From NCBI RefSeq assembly GCF_028201475.1, contig NZ_CP116383.1, positions 1,302,001-1,366,000 on the forward strand: a stretch of DNA of 64,000 nucleotides, written 5' to 3'. The notes under the pieces are model-generated. The model had not been told where the DNA came from, did not search any database, and was given only the letters and a program-made list of their open reading frames with translations. The translations under genes and the position numbers were made by a program. This DNA comes from Vibrio sp. SCSIO 43137. GTDB taxonomy: Bacteria; Pseudomonadota; Gammaproteobacteria; Enterobacterales; Vibrionaceae. The number at the start of each line of letters is the position of its first letter. The stretch's first letter is position 1. Positions 50,194 to 60,539 of the stretch are shown piece after piece.

Positions 50194-52698
50194 ATGGAAC
50201 AGGTAAACGATAAAAAGTTGTTGAAATTTATCAGGGTGATGCCTGTACTCGTTATTGTGATAGCAACCCTCACTGTTATTGCCCTTCAACTCAGAAGCAG
50301 CCATACCGAAGCTCAGGATAGTCTCGCCTCCCTGAGAGAAGATTATCTACAGCAGCAGAAAGTCCATACCCAGCAAGAAGTTGACAGCGTATATCGTCAA
50401 CTGGCCTATGAAGTTATGCGTACTGAAAGTGCGTTAAAGCAAGACATCCGCGAACGAGTTTACGAAGCACACCGCATTGCCACAGAAATCTATAACAGTA
50501 ATGTTGATAAACCCCGTGCTGAAGTGACCAAAATGATCACTGACGCCTTAAGGGCGCTACGTTTTAATAAAGGGCGTGGCTACTATTTTATTTATAAGAT
50601 GGATGGGGTAAATGTTTTACATCCAATACTGCCTCATATGGAAGGTACCTCCCGCTGGGACATGCAGGATAGCCGGGGCGCTTATATTACTAGAGATGTG
50701 ATAAATATTGCCCGGCATAAAGACGAAGGTTTTCATCGCTGGTGGTTCTTTAAGCCGGGAGATAATGAGCAAGATTATGAAAAACTTGGTTTTATAAAAT
50801 ATTTTGCTCCGCTGGATATGATGATAGGCACCGGTGAATACATTGAAGATTTTGAGCGGGAAGTGCAGCATAAGTTACTAAGCTGGATATCAGAAATACG
50901 TTACGGTAATACAGGTTATCTGTTTATTGTTAATGGTGACGGAAATATTATTGCTCACCAAAACAAAAATTTAATTGGTGTTAACGCCCTTGGGTTTGTT
51001 GATCAGACTGGCAACGAATATATTAAACAGATAATCAGTACCGCGAAAAAGGGAGGTGGCTTTGTACGCTACTTTAGCAGCTTTACCCCGGAGAGTGTCA
51101 GCAACAGTGAGAAGATAAGTTATGTGCGTTGGTTTGGCGCATGGCACTGGGTGATAGGGACAGGTTTTTACCTGTCAGAATCCGAAGCCTATTTAGCGGA
51201 TAAAGAGGCGCAGCTTAAACAGGACAACAGTGAAGACCTGACCAATATTTTACTGTTTAGCCTGGTGTTGTTTATTGTCATGACTATGCTGGCAACCTTC
51301 CTGACTACTCAGGTCTCTTCCCGCTTCAAGAGCTTTCAGAAAAAAATCAACACGGATTTTAAAAAGCTGGAGCAGGCCAAAAATACCATGCAGCATCTGG
51401 CTATGTATGACTCATTAACCGAGCTTCCTAACCGGATTCACTTCACCAGAGAGACCAAGCATACCGTTGAGAAAGCCGCAAAGGCGGGGCATTCTCTTGC
51501 CGTTGTGTTAGTGGATATTGATGACTTTAAAAAGATAAACGACTTTTACGGCCACGGGGTTGGCGACCAGTTGCTTAAGCTGATATCAAGAAAGTTTGAG
51601 TTGATTCTGGAAGTAGAAGACAGTGTCTCGCGGTTCGGTGGTGATGAGTTTATATTCTGCCTGCAACATATTAAATCCAGGGAAGAGATCAGGAGCAAGG
51701 TGATAGGAATTCAGGCTCTGTTTGAAAAACCCCTGCTTGTGAACAATGTACGCATTAAGGTCAGTTGTTCTATTGGGGTGGCCGGCTATCCTTTTGATGC
51801 ATCCGGAGCGGAAGAGCTGATAAGCCGGGCTGATTTATCCCTTTATCAGGCAAAAGAGAGCAAAGGAACGGTTACCTACTTTGACGCATCTATAGCCAAG
51901 AAGCTCGACTATGAGTTTATGTTGGAAGAGCAGTTAAAAGGCGCTCTGGAGCGCAACGAAATCAGTGTCTATTATCAGCCTCAGATCTGTTCAGAGGAAG
52001 GAAAACTGGCCGGAGTCGAGGCACTTTGCCGCTGGAACAGCGCTAAACTGGGGGCGGTTTCACCACTGGATTTTATTGAAGTGGCAGAGAGGATCGGAAT
52101 GATTCACCCGATCGGACAGTATGTATTGCAAACTGCCTGCAGGGATATGATGGCTCTGTTTCCTGACGATCAGAGTAAAGTGAAACTGTCGGTTAATATC
52201 TCACCTAAGCAACTTAAGCTTCCTCACTTTGCCGATGATTTTTATACCAGTATTAAAGAATCAGGTATAAACGCTAACCGGGTCACCCTTGAGATTACCG
52301 AAAACGTTCTGCTGGACGACAAAGAGTCGGTAGCTCCTATACTGGAGGAGCTAAGAGCGTTAGGCTTTGGTATCTCCCTTGATGATTTTGGTACCGGTTT
52401 TTCCTCTCTGAGCTACCTGAACAATCTGCCAATTAGCGAAATAAAAATCGATAGATCTTTTGTGATTAAGATGCTGAACAATAAGCAGAGCGATTCACTG
52501 GTGAAAGCGATTCTGGCTATTGGGCAATCCTGCGAAATGAAAGTAGTCGCTGAGGGGGTTGAGACCAGAGAACAGTTCAACCAACTGCGTGAGTATCGTT
52601 GCGATATGGTTCAGGGTTACTTTTTTGATAAACCTCTTACGGTTAATGAACTGAGAGAACGAGCTGACGATCACTGGATCAGACAAGCTGAAAAGTAG
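50194..52698 (+). CDS. dCache-GGDEF-EAL protein (c-di-GMP turnover), first of tandem pair
   Basis: The 834-residue product runs from ATG 50194. One helix (about 10-32) leads to a periplasmic double Cache domain (about 40-340) with repeated GYYFIYKMDG and GYLFIVNGDG strands. A second helix lies near 352-375. The GGDEF domain (about 405-565) is canonical (RFGGDEFIF) but lacks the R-x-x-D inhibitory site (E-x-x-D instead). The EAL domain (about 575-825) is complete: VEALCRW, NISPKQL, EITENVL, DDFGTGFSSLSYL, VVAEGVET. Both synthesis and hydrolysis are possible. Small carboxylates or amines are typical dCache ligands. Confidence 0.93.
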   Translation: MEQVNDKKLLKFIRVMPVLVIVIATLTVIALQLRSSHTEAQDSLASLREDYLQQQKVHTQQEVDSVYRQLAYEVMRTESALKQDIRERVYEAHRIATEIYNSNVDKPRAEVTKMITDALRALRFNKGRGYYFIYKMDGVNVLHPILPHMEGTSRWDMQDSRGAYITRDVINIARHKDEGFHRWWFFKPGDNEQDYEKLGFIKYFAPLDMMIGTGEYIEDFEREVQHKLLSWISEIRYGNTGYLFIVNGDGNIIAHQNKNLIGVNALGFVDQTGNEYIKQIISTAKKGGGFVRYFSSFTPESVSNSEKISYVRWFGAWHWVIGTGFYLSESEAYLADKEAQLKQDNSEDLTNILLFSLVLFIVMTMLATFLTTQVSSRFKSFQKKINTDFKKLEQAKNTMQHLAMYDSLTELPNRIHFTRETKHTVEKAAKAGHSLAVVLVDIDDFKKINDFYGHGVGDQLLKLISRKFELILEVEDSVSRFGGDEFIFCLQHIKSREEIRSKVIGIQALFEKPLLVNNVRIKVSCSIGVAGYPFDASGAEELISRADLSLYQAKESKGTVTYFDASIAKKLDYEFMLEEQLKGALERNEISVYYQPQICSEEGKLAGVEALCRWNSAKLGAVSPLDFIEVAERIGMIHPIGQYVLQTACRDMMALFPDDQSKVKLSVNISPKQLKLPHFADDFYTSIKESGINANRVTLEITENVLLDDKESVAPILEELRALGFGISLDDFGTGFSSLSYLNNLPISEIKIDRSFVIKMLNNKQSDSLVKAILAIGQSCEMKVVAEGVETREQFNQLREYRCDMVQGYFFDKPLTVNELRERADDHWIRQAEK

Positions 52699-52864
52699 TT
52701 TTAAAGAAAAATTCTAAAAATCAGATCTTTATATCAGTTCGGTACATTTTTATAAGCTAATAATATCACACTGTATAGTTATTCTTGGTAGTGACAGAGG
52801 CTCCTTTGGCCAGCTGTTCACTATACTGGATAGTAGTCCTGTCATTTTTCATATCAGAGGCACT

Positions 52865-55360
52865 ATGTCGACAGTCAGGGATTTAAAACTGCTTCGTCTG
52901 ATCCGCTATATGCCGGTAGCCATTATCGGCATCTTTGCTCTGGCTGTTAATGTTATTGTCATTAAGGATAACCGTGACAAAGCAGAGCACAGCATTGAAA
53001 CGCTTCGTTCGGAAGTCATTCGCGCCCGCAAAGAGTCTATCCGGCAACACGTCAACATTATTGTCAGCGAGGTAGATTACCAAAAAAACTTAGCTGAAAA
53101 AGTGCTGAAGCAGCAGGCTAAAGCGCGGGTTGACGAGGCTTATGACATTGCGAGCAATTTGTACCGGACCAATCTGGATAAACCTGAAAAAGAGATTACC
53201 AAGCTTATTTCAGAAGCGCTAAGGCCGATACGGTTTTTTGATCAGCGTGGCTACTTCTTTGTTTTTAATATGGACGGAACCAATGTGATGCACGGTTTAC
53301 GCCCTCATGTTGAAGGTAAAAACCTGATTGGTTCGCAGGACATACGTGGCACCTTTATTCTGAAGGAGCATATCGATCTGATCAGAAGTAATGGAGAAGC
53401 TTTTTACCACTGGTGGTACCCAAAACCCGGAAAGCCTGAAAGTGAAGAGTTTGAGAAAATTGGTTTCGGTAAGAGGTTTGAACCTTTCGACTGGTTTATC
53501 GGCACCGGAGAGTATGTCGCCGATGTTGAGGAAGATATTAAAAAACAGGTATTAAACTGGATTAATGAGTATAGCTACGACAAAAATGGTTATATTTTTG
53601 TGGTAGATAGTGAAGGAAATGTCCTCTCTCATCGTGAGCCCTCTTATATTGGAAAGAATCTGGCGGATTTTAATGACGCTGCCGGCCTGCAGATGCACGG
53701 CATGATCATGAACTCTGACAGCTTCGGCAGTTTTGTTCAGTACCAACTTCCGCTGCTGGCGGGTGGGGATGTCAAAGAAGAGAAAATCAGCTATGTCAAG
53801 ATGTTGGAAGGGTGGGGATGGTATCTGGGAACCGGATTTAACCTGAGCGATTTTGAAGCTTATTTTGAGAAACAGAGAGTGTTATTGCAGGAAAAAAACC
53901 GTACCGAACTCGTTACTCTATCTATTCTCAGTTTACTGATTACGGCCGTCCTGACCGGCCTTTCCCTTGTACTGAGCAACATTGTTGCCCGCCGCTTTGA
54001 GCGTTTTGAATCCAGAATCAATCAGGATTTTAATGAGTTGGAGTCGGCTAAAGATCAGATGCAGCATATGGCGTTACATGATGCCCTGACCGGCCTGCCA
54101 AACCGCTTATTGCTGATAGAGAATATTAATCACGGTATTCAGTTAACGCAAAAATACAACAAGCAACTGGCTGTTGTGTTTGTTGATCTGGATAACTTTA
54201 AGAAGGTGAATGATCTCTACGGTCACTCTTCCGGTGACAGGTTGCTGGAGACTATCAGCAAAAAATTTGAGTCTTTACTGGGAGATTACGACAGCGTATC
54301 CCGCTTTGGTGGTGATGAGTTTATTTTCTGTTTCCCTATGCTGAATGATGTAAAACAAGCTGAAAACCGGGTTCAGAAGGTGAAAGAGGTGTTTAATGAT
54401 CCGTTTGTTATTGACGGTAAGATACTGATGACCGATTGCAGCGTCGGTGTCAGTATGTATCCCGGTGACAGCGATGATGCTGAATCTTTGATCAGAAAAG
54501 CCGATATCGTGTTGTATAAATCCAAGTCTGTACATAAAGGCGATGTGATGTTCTATGACAGTAGCATCAACCGGCAGGTGCAGTTTGATTTTATTCTGGA
54601 AGAAGAGTTACGCCGTGCCCTGAGCAAAAATGAAATTACCGTTTTGTATCAGCCTCAGTTTGATACTAAAAATGAAAAAGTGGTGTCGGTCGAAGCTCTG
54701 GCCCGCTGGACAAACGAAAGGCTGGGTAGCGTTTCTCCGGTTAAGTTTATTGCTCTGGCGGAAGAGATAGGCATTATTCATCAGATAGGCTTATTTGTGT
54801 TCCGTACTGCCTGTGAAGACATCTTCAGGTTGAGCAGAAATTGCCGTAATGCCATGAAGGTATCGGTGAATATCTCACCTCGTCAGTTGCTGGAAGAGAA
54901 CTTTGCCGAACAACTGCTACAGATTACCTCGGATGTAGGTATCGATGTGGAACGTATTAATCTTGAGATTACCGAGAATGTGTTGATTAATGATATCGAC
55001 AAAGTGGCCCCTGTACTGAACATGCTGCGCAACCTTGGCTTTGGTATTTCACTGGACGATTTTGGCACAGGTTTCTCTTCACTCAGTTACCTTAACAGCC
55101 TGCCAATTAGTGAGATAAAGATCGACCGCTGCTTTATCGATAATCTGCTGGTTAATGAGCAGAGCAATACCTTAATCAGAGCCATTATTGCTATTGGTGA
55201 ATCCAGTGGTTTGCAGGTGGTTGCTGAAGGGGTAGAAACAAAAGAGCAGTATAAGGAATTGATTAGTTATGGCTGTAGTCTGGCTCAGGGCTATTACATC
55301 AGCAGGCCACTGCCAATTGAAGTGCTAATTGAACGGGATGAAGGACAGGCCAGCGCATAG
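52865..55360 (+). CDS. dCache-GGDEF-EAL protein, second of tandem pair
   Basis: The 831-residue product has the same order as the gene upstream: helix, double Cache (RGYFFVFNMDG, NGYIFVVDSEG), helix near 350-372, GGDEF (RFGGDEFIF; inhibitory-site Arg replaced by Gly), EAL (VEALARW, NISPRQL, EITENVL, DDFGTGFSSLSYL). Parts of the EAL domain are nearly identical to its neighbour, whereas the Cache domains differ more. It is a tandem duplication with sensory divergence. A short gap (52699-52864) could hold a separate promoter. Confidence 0.93.
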   Translation: MSTVRDLKLLRLIRYMPVAIIGIFALAVNVIVIKDNRDKAEHSIETLRSEVIRARKESIRQHVNIIVSEVDYQKNLAEKVLKQQAKARVDEAYDIASNLYRTNLDKPEKEITKLISEALRPIRFFDQRGYFFVFNMDGTNVMHGLRPHVEGKNLIGSQDIRGTFILKEHIDLIRSNGEAFYHWWYPKPGKPESEEFEKIGFGKRFEPFDWFIGTGEYVADVEEDIKKQVLNWINEYSYDKNGYIFVVDSEGNVLSHREPSYIGKNLADFNDAAGLQMHGMIMNSDSFGSFVQYQLPLLAGGDVKEEKISYVKMLEGWGWYLGTGFNLSDFEAYFEKQRVLLQEKNRTELVTLSILSLLITAVLTGLSLVLSNIVARRFERFESRINQDFNELESAKDQMQHMALHDALTGLPNRLLLIENINHGIQLTQKYNKQLAVVFVDLDNFKKVNDLYGHSSGDRLLETISKKFESLLGDYDSVSRFGGDEFIFCFPMLNDVKQAENRVQKVKEVFNDPFVIDGKILMTDCSVGVSMYPGDSDDAESLIRKADIVLYKSKSVHKGDVMFYDSSINRQVQFDFILEEELRRALSKNEITVLYQPQFDTKNEKVVSVEALARWTNERLGSVSPVKFIALAEEIGIIHQIGLFVFRTACEDIFRLSRNCRNAMKVSVNISPRQLLEENFAEQLLQITSDVGIDVERINLEITENVLINDIDKVAPVLNMLRNLGFGISLDDFGTGFSSLSYLNSLPISEIKIDRCFIDNLLVNEQSNTLIRAIIAIGESSGLQVVAEGVETKEQYKELISYGCSLAQGYYISRPLPIEVLIERDEGQASA

Positions 55361-55382
55361 CCGGCCTGTTACAGCATATTGG

Positions 55383-57674
55383 TTATTTTCTTTTCGCCGG
55401 CTTCTTACCGGTTTTCGCTGTGAATGGTTTGCCTTTTGGCTTATGACCTGCCGGTTTGTTTCCGCCTGAATTACGGTTATTCGTTCCGTTACCGCGTTCG
55501 TTAGTCCGGTTGTCACCAGCGCGGCCTTTACCACCCTGTTTTTTGTCGGTACGGATATCCGGTTGTCCTTTAGTGTGCTTAGTGGCAAAACGGTTTGCCC
55601 CATGACGCCCTGAGCGTCTTCTTTGTGCCGGTGTTTTAGCGTTATTATCTTCTGCCGGTATCAGGCAACCTTTTTTATCGCCAATAAGGTGCGCTTTACC
55701 CATATTGATCAGAGCTTCACGCAGCATTGGCCAGTTATCAGGATCGTGATAACGGAGCAGGGCTTTATGCAGCCGGCGCTGACGTTCACCTTTAGCAACA
55801 GGCACCTCTTCGCGCTTTTTGTACTTAACCCGTTTCAGAGGGTTTGTTTCTGAGTAGTACATGGCTGTGGCGTTACACATAGGTGACGGATAGAAGTTCT
55901 GAACCTGATCGCACTCAAAGTCATTTGCTTTCAGCCATAGCGCCAGATTAAGCATATCTTCATCTTCTGCCCCCGGGTGGGCGGAGATAAAGTAAGGGAT
56001 CAGATACTGCTTTTTACCCGCTTCGGCACTGTACTTCTGGAACATCTCTTTAAAGGTGTCATAAGTCCCCATTCCCGGTTTCATCATCTTATCCAGCGGG
56101 CCTTTTTCTGTATGCTCAGGTGCAATTTTCAGATAGCCACCGACATGGTGAGTAACCAGCTCTTTTACATACTGAGGTGATTCAATAGCAAGATCATAAC
56201 GAACGCCTGAAGCGATCATTATTTTCTTAACCCCTTTAACATTACGCGCAGCACGATAAAGATCGATCAGATGTTTATGATCAGTATTCAGCTTGTTACA
56301 GATGCGTGGGAACACACAAGACGGGTGACGACAGTTCTCTTCCGCTTTAGGGTCGGAACAACCAAGGCGATACATGTTCGCTGTCGGGCCACCAAGATCA
56401 GAAATGGTGCCGGTAAAACCGGGTACTTTATCGCGGATCTCTTCCAGTTCATTCAGAATAGATTCCTGAGAACGGTTCTGAATGATACGACCTTCGTGTT
56501 CGGTAATAGAACAGAACGAGCAACCACCAAAACAGCCACGCATAATATTGACCGAGGTTTTGATCATTTCATAAGCTGGTATCTTCGCCTTACCATACAT
56601 AGGGTGAGGGACACGGGCAAAAGGCAGGCCGAATACATAGTCCATCTCTTCCGTAGACAACGGGATCGGCGGTTGGTTAACCCATAGCTCACGGTTACCG
56701 TGTTTCTGTATCAGGGCGCGGCCGGAATAAGGGTTGGTTTCCAGATGCATTACTCTGCTGGCATGGGCATAGAGAATGCGGTCATTATTCAGTTTTTCAA
56801 ATGGCGGCAGGCGTACAGCGGTCGTTTTGGCATCGTGTCGGGAAGGGCGAATAACTATCGGCTTTGCCGCCTGATCTTCGTCTTTCTTCTCACACTTCTC
56901 TTCAGTCTGGTACGGATTGACCGGTACAAAAGGTTTGCCCGGTTTTTCAATTCTTGAAGAGTCAATAATGGTGAAATCTTCCGGCTCCTGAGCCAGATTC
57001 ACTGCCGTACCGCGGATACGGGTCAGTTGTGAGACCGGCTCACCGCCAGCCAGACGATGGGCAACCTCAATCAGGGCACGCTCTGCATTACCAAATAGCA
57101 GGATATCCGCTTTGGCATCAAACAGAACTGAACGGCGCACTTTATCTGACCAGTAATCGTAGTGGGAAATTCGTCTCAGGCTGGCTTCAATACCGCCTAA
57201 AACTATAGGTGTCTCTTTATATGCTTCACGACAACGCTGAGAGTAAACCAGTACGGCTCTGTCTGGCCGCTTTCCGCCTTCGTTACCCGGAGTATAGGCA
57301 TCGTCGTGGCGTAGTTTGCGGTCTGCTGTGTAGCGGTTGATCATTGAGTCCATGTTTCCGGCTGTGATGCCGAAAAACAGATTAGGTTTACCCAGTGCCA
57401 TAAAGGCATCTTTATTGCTCCAGTCAGGCTGGGCAATAATGCCGACACGGAAGCCCTGAGCTTCCAGCAGGCGGCCGATAATGGCCATACCAAAGCTCGG
57501 GTGGTCCACATACGCATCACCGGTGACAATAATAATGTCGCAGCTATCCCAGCCCAGTTTCTTCATCTCTTTGCGACTGGTAGGCAGAAATGGCGCAGTG
57601 CCGTAACACTCAGCCCAATACGGCTTATAGTCGTAGATTGCTGTGACTTCTTTTTGCATGATTGCGTTGTGCAT
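55383..57674 (-). CDS. YgiQ-family radical SAM protein
   Basis: The 763-residue product begins with a B12-binding-like region ([19 protein letters not shown]). The radical SAM motif [15 protein letters not shown] lies near 383, and [17 protein letters not shown] follows in the barrel. The last 75 residues are a Lys/Arg/Gly/Asn-rich disordered tail, probably for nucleic acid or ribosome contact. YgiQ proteins are widespread and their reaction is not established. It converges on the second GGDEF-EAL gene; a GGCC hairpin overlaps that gene's stop. The alternative start ATG 57659 would drop 5 residues. Confidence 0.92.
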   Translation of the reverse strand: MHNAIMQKEVTAIYDYKPYWAECYGTAPFLPTSRKEMKKLGWDSCDIIIVTGDAYVDHPSFGMAIIGRLLEAQGFRVGIIAQPDWSNKDAFMALGKPNLFFGITAGNMDSMINRYTADRKLRHDDAYTPGNEGGKRPDRAVLVYSQRCREAYKETPIVLGGIEASLRRISHYDYWSDKVRRSVLFDAKADILLFGNAERALIEVAHRLAGGEPVSQLTRIRGTAVNLAQEPEDFTIIDSSRIEKPGKPFVPVNPYQTEEKCEKKDEDQAAKPIVIRPSRHDAKTTAVRLPPFEKLNNDRILYAHASRVMHLETNPYSGRALIQKHGNRELWVNQPPIPLSTEEMDYVFGLPFARVPHPMYGKAKIPAYEMIKTSVNIMRGCFGGCSFCSITEHEGRIIQNRSQESILNELEEIRDKVPGFTGTISDLGGPTANMYRLGCSDPKAEENCRHPSCVFPRICNKLNTDHKHLIDLYRAARNVKGVKKIMIASGVRYDLAIESPQYVKELVTHHVGGYLKIAPEHTEKGPLDKMMKPGMGTYDTFKEMFQKYSAEAGKKQYLIPYFISAHPGAEDEDMLNLALWLKANDFECDQVQNFYPSPMCNATAMYYSETNPLKRVKYKKREEVPVAKGERQRRLHKALLRYHDPDNWPMLREALINMGKAHLIGDKKGCLIPAEDNNAKTPAQRRRSGRHGANRFATKHTKGQPDIRTDKKQGGKGRAGDNRTNERGNGTNNRNSGGNKPAGHKPKGKPFTAKTGKKPAKRK

Positions 57675-57783
57675 TTTTTAATCCCGGAACTCAAGAGGCG
57701 GGCATAATAGCAAATCTTAAGGTTAGTTGGGTATAGAGAATTATGTTATTATCCTGCGCCTTAATTCAGAGCCGTAAAAATCA

Positions 57784-58464
57784 ATGACATATTCTGCACT
57801 TATCCTGTTAGCCCCTATGCTTTTTGTCGCTCAGACCATTCTGACTCTGGTGTTACAAAAAGGCGAAATTTGCCCCGGTCAGCGGGGAAGGGTACATAAA
57901 CTTCTTCCTGCTTCAGGCGTATTATGGCTGGCAATTGCTTCTGTAGAAGTGAGTGCATTTCTGATCTCAGCGGCGCTGTTCTATTTCTATTCTCAGGTAA
58001 AAACCGGCAAAACCCGTGATGAGGGGCCGCTTTGGGTGATGTGGCTGGCTGATCTGCTGGCGTTACTGTTTGTCGGCTATCAGTTAAAGCAGTTTGATTC
58101 TGTTTCAGCAGGGCTATTCTGGTTTATTTTTGCCGCTATGTCCGGTGCCCTGTTTGCTCACCTTAATCTGCTGTTGGCGAGAAGCCGGCTGGAAGCGTTT
58201 CATCAGTTACTGCCGGTTAGCGGAGTGATGAGTGGAATCGCGGGGGCACTGGTACTTTCATTGCCGCTTATCTCACTAAGTGATGCAGCAATAGAACCTG
58301 TATTGAATAACTTCTTGTCAGGGTTTGCTCTGCTGATTTCTGGTTTGGTGGCCTGGTGCTGGCATCTGTTCCGTAAAGTAAAACCAGCCAAAGCACAGCT
58401 ATCAGTGGCATTACTGCTTATCTATATATCAGGGATCTGTTTCTGGCCTCTGCTACAGCTGTAG
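57784..58464 (+). CDS. Integral membrane protein of unknown function
   Basis: The 226-residue product has about six or seven hydrophobic helices: near 4-22, 45-68, 82-98, 107-128, 145-165, 172-195 and 205-225. Charged residues are few and lie mainly between helices (KTGKTRDEG near 74). The first residues look like an uncleaved anchor. I recognise no transporter or enzyme motif. It is divergent from YgiQ and 85 bases before the DUF4250 gene. Confidence 0.65.
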   Translation: MTYSALILLAPMLFVAQTILTLVLQKGEICPGQRGRVHKLLPASGVLWLAIASVEVSAFLISAALFYFYSQVKTGKTRDEGPLWVMWLADLLALLFVGYQLKQFDSVSAGLFWFIFAAMSGALFAHLNLLLARSRLEAFHQLLPVSGVMSGIAGALVLSLPLISLSDAAIEPVLNNFLSGFALLISGLVAWCWHLFRKVKPAKAQLSVALLLIYISGICFWPLLQL

Positions 58465-58549
58465 GTCGTCTGCTACAGAAACGGCTTGCTTGAGCTTGCC
58501 CGCAGATCAACTAAGCTTTATAGCAGGGTAGCTATAAAGGAGTTGCGCG

Positions 58550-58750
58550 ATGGACTTAAGCAATGTGAACCATTTTGACAGTACCATTTTGCTCGGTATT
58601 GTGAACGAAAAACTGCGTTTAGAGTGCGACAGTTTTGAAGATTTAATCAGTCGCTATGAAATCGATGTTGAGTGCCTGATCAGCAAGCTGGATATTCTGG
58701 GCTACCAGTATGATCCGCTGACCAACCAGTTTAAGTCCTTTCATCGGTAA
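58550..58750 (+). CDS. DUF4250 small protein
   Basis: The 66-residue soluble protein has AAGGAG 8 bases before its ATG. It has the DUF4250 look: LLGIVNEKLRLECDSFEDL followed by LISKLDILGYQYDP, a helical pair ending in an aromatic-rich turn. Function of the family is unknown. A terminator follows. Confidence 0.8.
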   Translation: MDLSNVNHFDSTILLGIVNEKLRLECDSFEDLISRYEIDVECLISKLDILGYQYDPLTNQFKSFHR

Positions 58751-58800
58751 TCTTCTAATATCTGTTTCACCGTTAATATCTTCGGGGAAATTTCAACAAA

Positions 58801-58840
58801 CAAACCCTCTTAGGCAGGAAGTCGCAGAGGGTTTGTTTGT
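58801..58840. terminator. Bidirectional terminator between DUF4250 and metR
   Basis: CAAACCCTCT / AGAGGGTTTG is a perfect 10-pair stem with T-rich sequence on the plus-strand side. It sits between converging genes. Confidence 0.8.
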
Positions 58841-58881
58841 GTTTATGTTCTATGTTTTCCGGCGTGAATTGTCGCTATAAC

Positions 58882-59793
58882 TTAGGCCAGTTTAATGCCT
58901 TCAAGGTTATTCTGGCACTGTTGTCTTGCGGTATTAAAGAACGCCTGAAGATAACTTTTCTCTGCCTCAGAGCTTCGCACTGCGGCGTAAAGCCGGCTCC
59001 ATAACCCCCCTCCCAAAGGTAAGCTGCTAATCAATCCCTGCCGTGAAAACTCATGAACCGCCCAGTTGGGCAGGGCGCTGACACCTAATCCGGCAGAGAC
59101 CATTTGTACCAGCATTAGAGTATTATCCGTCTGTTTCCATTTTACCGGTTCGATACCGGCAGGCTGAAGGAAGTGTTTGTAGGCATCAAGGCGGTTTTTT
59201 TGTACCGGATAGGAGATAAACATTTCATCAGCAAGATCGTCCGGCGTAATCGCAGATTTGCTGGTGAGAGGGTGATTTATTGATGTTACCAATTTCATTT
59301 CAAAATCAAATAGCGGCTGATAATGAACATCAGCACGGGGGATAATATCCGAGGTAATGACTAAGTCCAGTTCACCGTTTACCAGTGCCGGAACTGGCTC
59401 GAAACTGAATCCGGAAGAGAAGTCCAGAGTTACCCCCGGCCATGCCAGTTGGTACTCTCTTAACGCCGGCATCAGCCACTGGAAGCAGGAGTGACAATCA
59501 ATGGCGATATGCAGCCTGCCGTTAATATCTTCCTTCATGCTGAACAGCTCCTGCTCCGCCAAAGCAAATTTAGGCAACACCTCATCAGCCAGTTTTAGCA
59601 GCCTTTCGCCTTCAGGGGTGAATTTAACCGGGCGGGTCTTTCTGAGAAACAGCTGTCCACCGATTCGCTGTTCCAGATCTTTTATCTGGTGGGAAAGGGC
59701 AGACTGGGTAAGATGAAGTACCGTTGCTGTTGCGGTGAGAGAGCCGGTCTCCCGCAGTGACGTCAGTGTCTTTAAATGCTTTAGTTCAATCAT
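58882..59793 (-). CDS. metR: LysR-family methionine regulator MetR
   Basis: The 303-residue product begins MIELKHLKTLTSLRETGSLT. Then come the helix-turn-helix QSALSHQIKDLEQR and the MetR-typical IDCHSCFQWLMPAL near 100, YPVQKNRLDAYKHFLQPAG near 205 and LWSRLYAAVR near 270; these follow the E. coli MetR sequence closely as I recall it. MetR activates metE, metH and others with homocysteine as co-effector. Here metE is not adjacent. Two tandem MetJ boxes and a palindrome lie upstream, supporting methionine repression and autoregulation. Confidence 0.93.
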   Translation of the reverse strand: MIELKHLKTLTSLRETGSLTATATVLHLTQSALSHQIKDLEQRIGGQLFLRKTRPVKFTPEGERLLKLADEVLPKFALAEQELFSMKEDINGRLHIAIDCHSCFQWLMPALREYQLAWPGVTLDFSSGFSFEPVPALVNGELDLVITSDIIPRADVHYQPLFDFEMKLVTSINHPLTSKSAITPDDLADEMFISYPVQKNRLDAYKHFLQPAGIEPVKWKQTDNTLMLVQMVSAGLGVSALPNWAVHEFSRQGLISSLPLGGGLWSRLYAAVRSSEAEKSYLQAFFNTARQQCQNNLEGIKLA

Positions 59794-59800
59794 GAGAGAT

Positions 59801-59819
59801 GTTCATAATCCTTATGAAC
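59801..59819. promoter_or_regulatory. Palindrome upstream of metR
   Basis: GTTCATAATCCTTATGAAC is a perfect palindrome with a 3-base centre, ending 8 bases before the metR ATG. It contains TTCA/TGAA half-sites like those of MetR operators but in outward spacing. Autoregulation is possible. Confidence 0.45.
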
Positions 59820-59862
59820 TCATTAATCCTGCTAACAAACTAAAGCATTTTAAAAGCAATGT

Positions 59863-59878
59863 AAACGTCTAGACGTCT
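59863..59878. promoter_or_regulatory. Tandem MetJ boxes upstream of metR
   Basis: AAACGTCTAGACGTCT equals two adjacent 8-base met boxes (consensus AGACGTCT) with one mismatch in 16. MetJ with S-adenosylmethionine binds tandem boxes, so metR should be repressed when methionine is plentiful. Confidence 0.88.
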
Positions 59879-59892
59879 AAAAATATTGATGA

Positions 59893-60321
59893 TTACTTCC
59901 AGTCACTCAGTTTGAAAGTCAGGGTATGAGCGCTGTTTTTCAGTACTAAGTTCTCTTTGGTGAGAATAATGTCGTTCCACTCTGCCAGAGACTGAGCGAA
60001 CACAGCTTCTGTTTTCATTGCTTCACCCATACACATTTTCATGGTCATGCCCATACCGGTAATGCGGAACTGATTATTTTTTAGCTCGCCCTGACCGAAA
60101 AAATTATTGCAACCGGCATTGCCGTTGGCCGTCAGTTTCTCACCAATCTCTAAGTTAGGGGCCTGCATAAGATTTGGGGTAACAAAGACTTCATTATCAA
60201 TTTTTGTCAGCGTCCAGTTATGGTGTTGCAGATCGTCTGCGGAAACCTGAGCAAGATCTCCGGTGGATGAGCAGGCGGTTAGTACAAGTGGTATGGTCAG
60301 AACGGCAAGTTGTTTTTTCAT
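59893..60321 (-). CDS. META-domain (HslJ-like) lipoprotein
   Basis: I start at ATG 60321 (GGAG 8 bases upstream), giving 142 residues. The lipobox is LTAC near residue 17. The META domain follows: HHNWTLTKID near 35, GNAGCNNFFGQGEL near 72-85, and GMTMKMCMGEAMKTEAVF near 95-110. HslJ-like proteins sit in the outer membrane and affect heat or antibiotic tolerance; the mechanism is unknown. It is on the metR strand but separated by the MetJ boxes. Confidence 0.82.
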   Translation of the reverse strand: MKKQLAVLTIPLVLTACSSTGDLAQVSADDLQHHNWTLTKIDNEVFVTPNLMQAPNLEIGEKLTANGNAGCNNFFGQGELKNNQFRITGMGMTMKMCMGEAMKTEAVFAQSLAEWNDIILTKENLVLKNSAHTLTFKLSDWK

Positions 60322-60539
60322 TGAAATCTCCGGCACTCAGGCTGACTGAACAATTAATCTTTTTATAAACAGTGACCTGATTATAGAACAATGTAAATTA
60401 AATGGCTGAATTTGTTTACAGTTACACAAACAGCTACTATTTATATATACCCAAGTGACTTAAAAAATGCGGGATTTTGATGGTTTTTGAGCTTGCTTGA
60501 TTAAAGATTTGCCTCTAGGGAAGTAAGGGTTGAAGTGAT

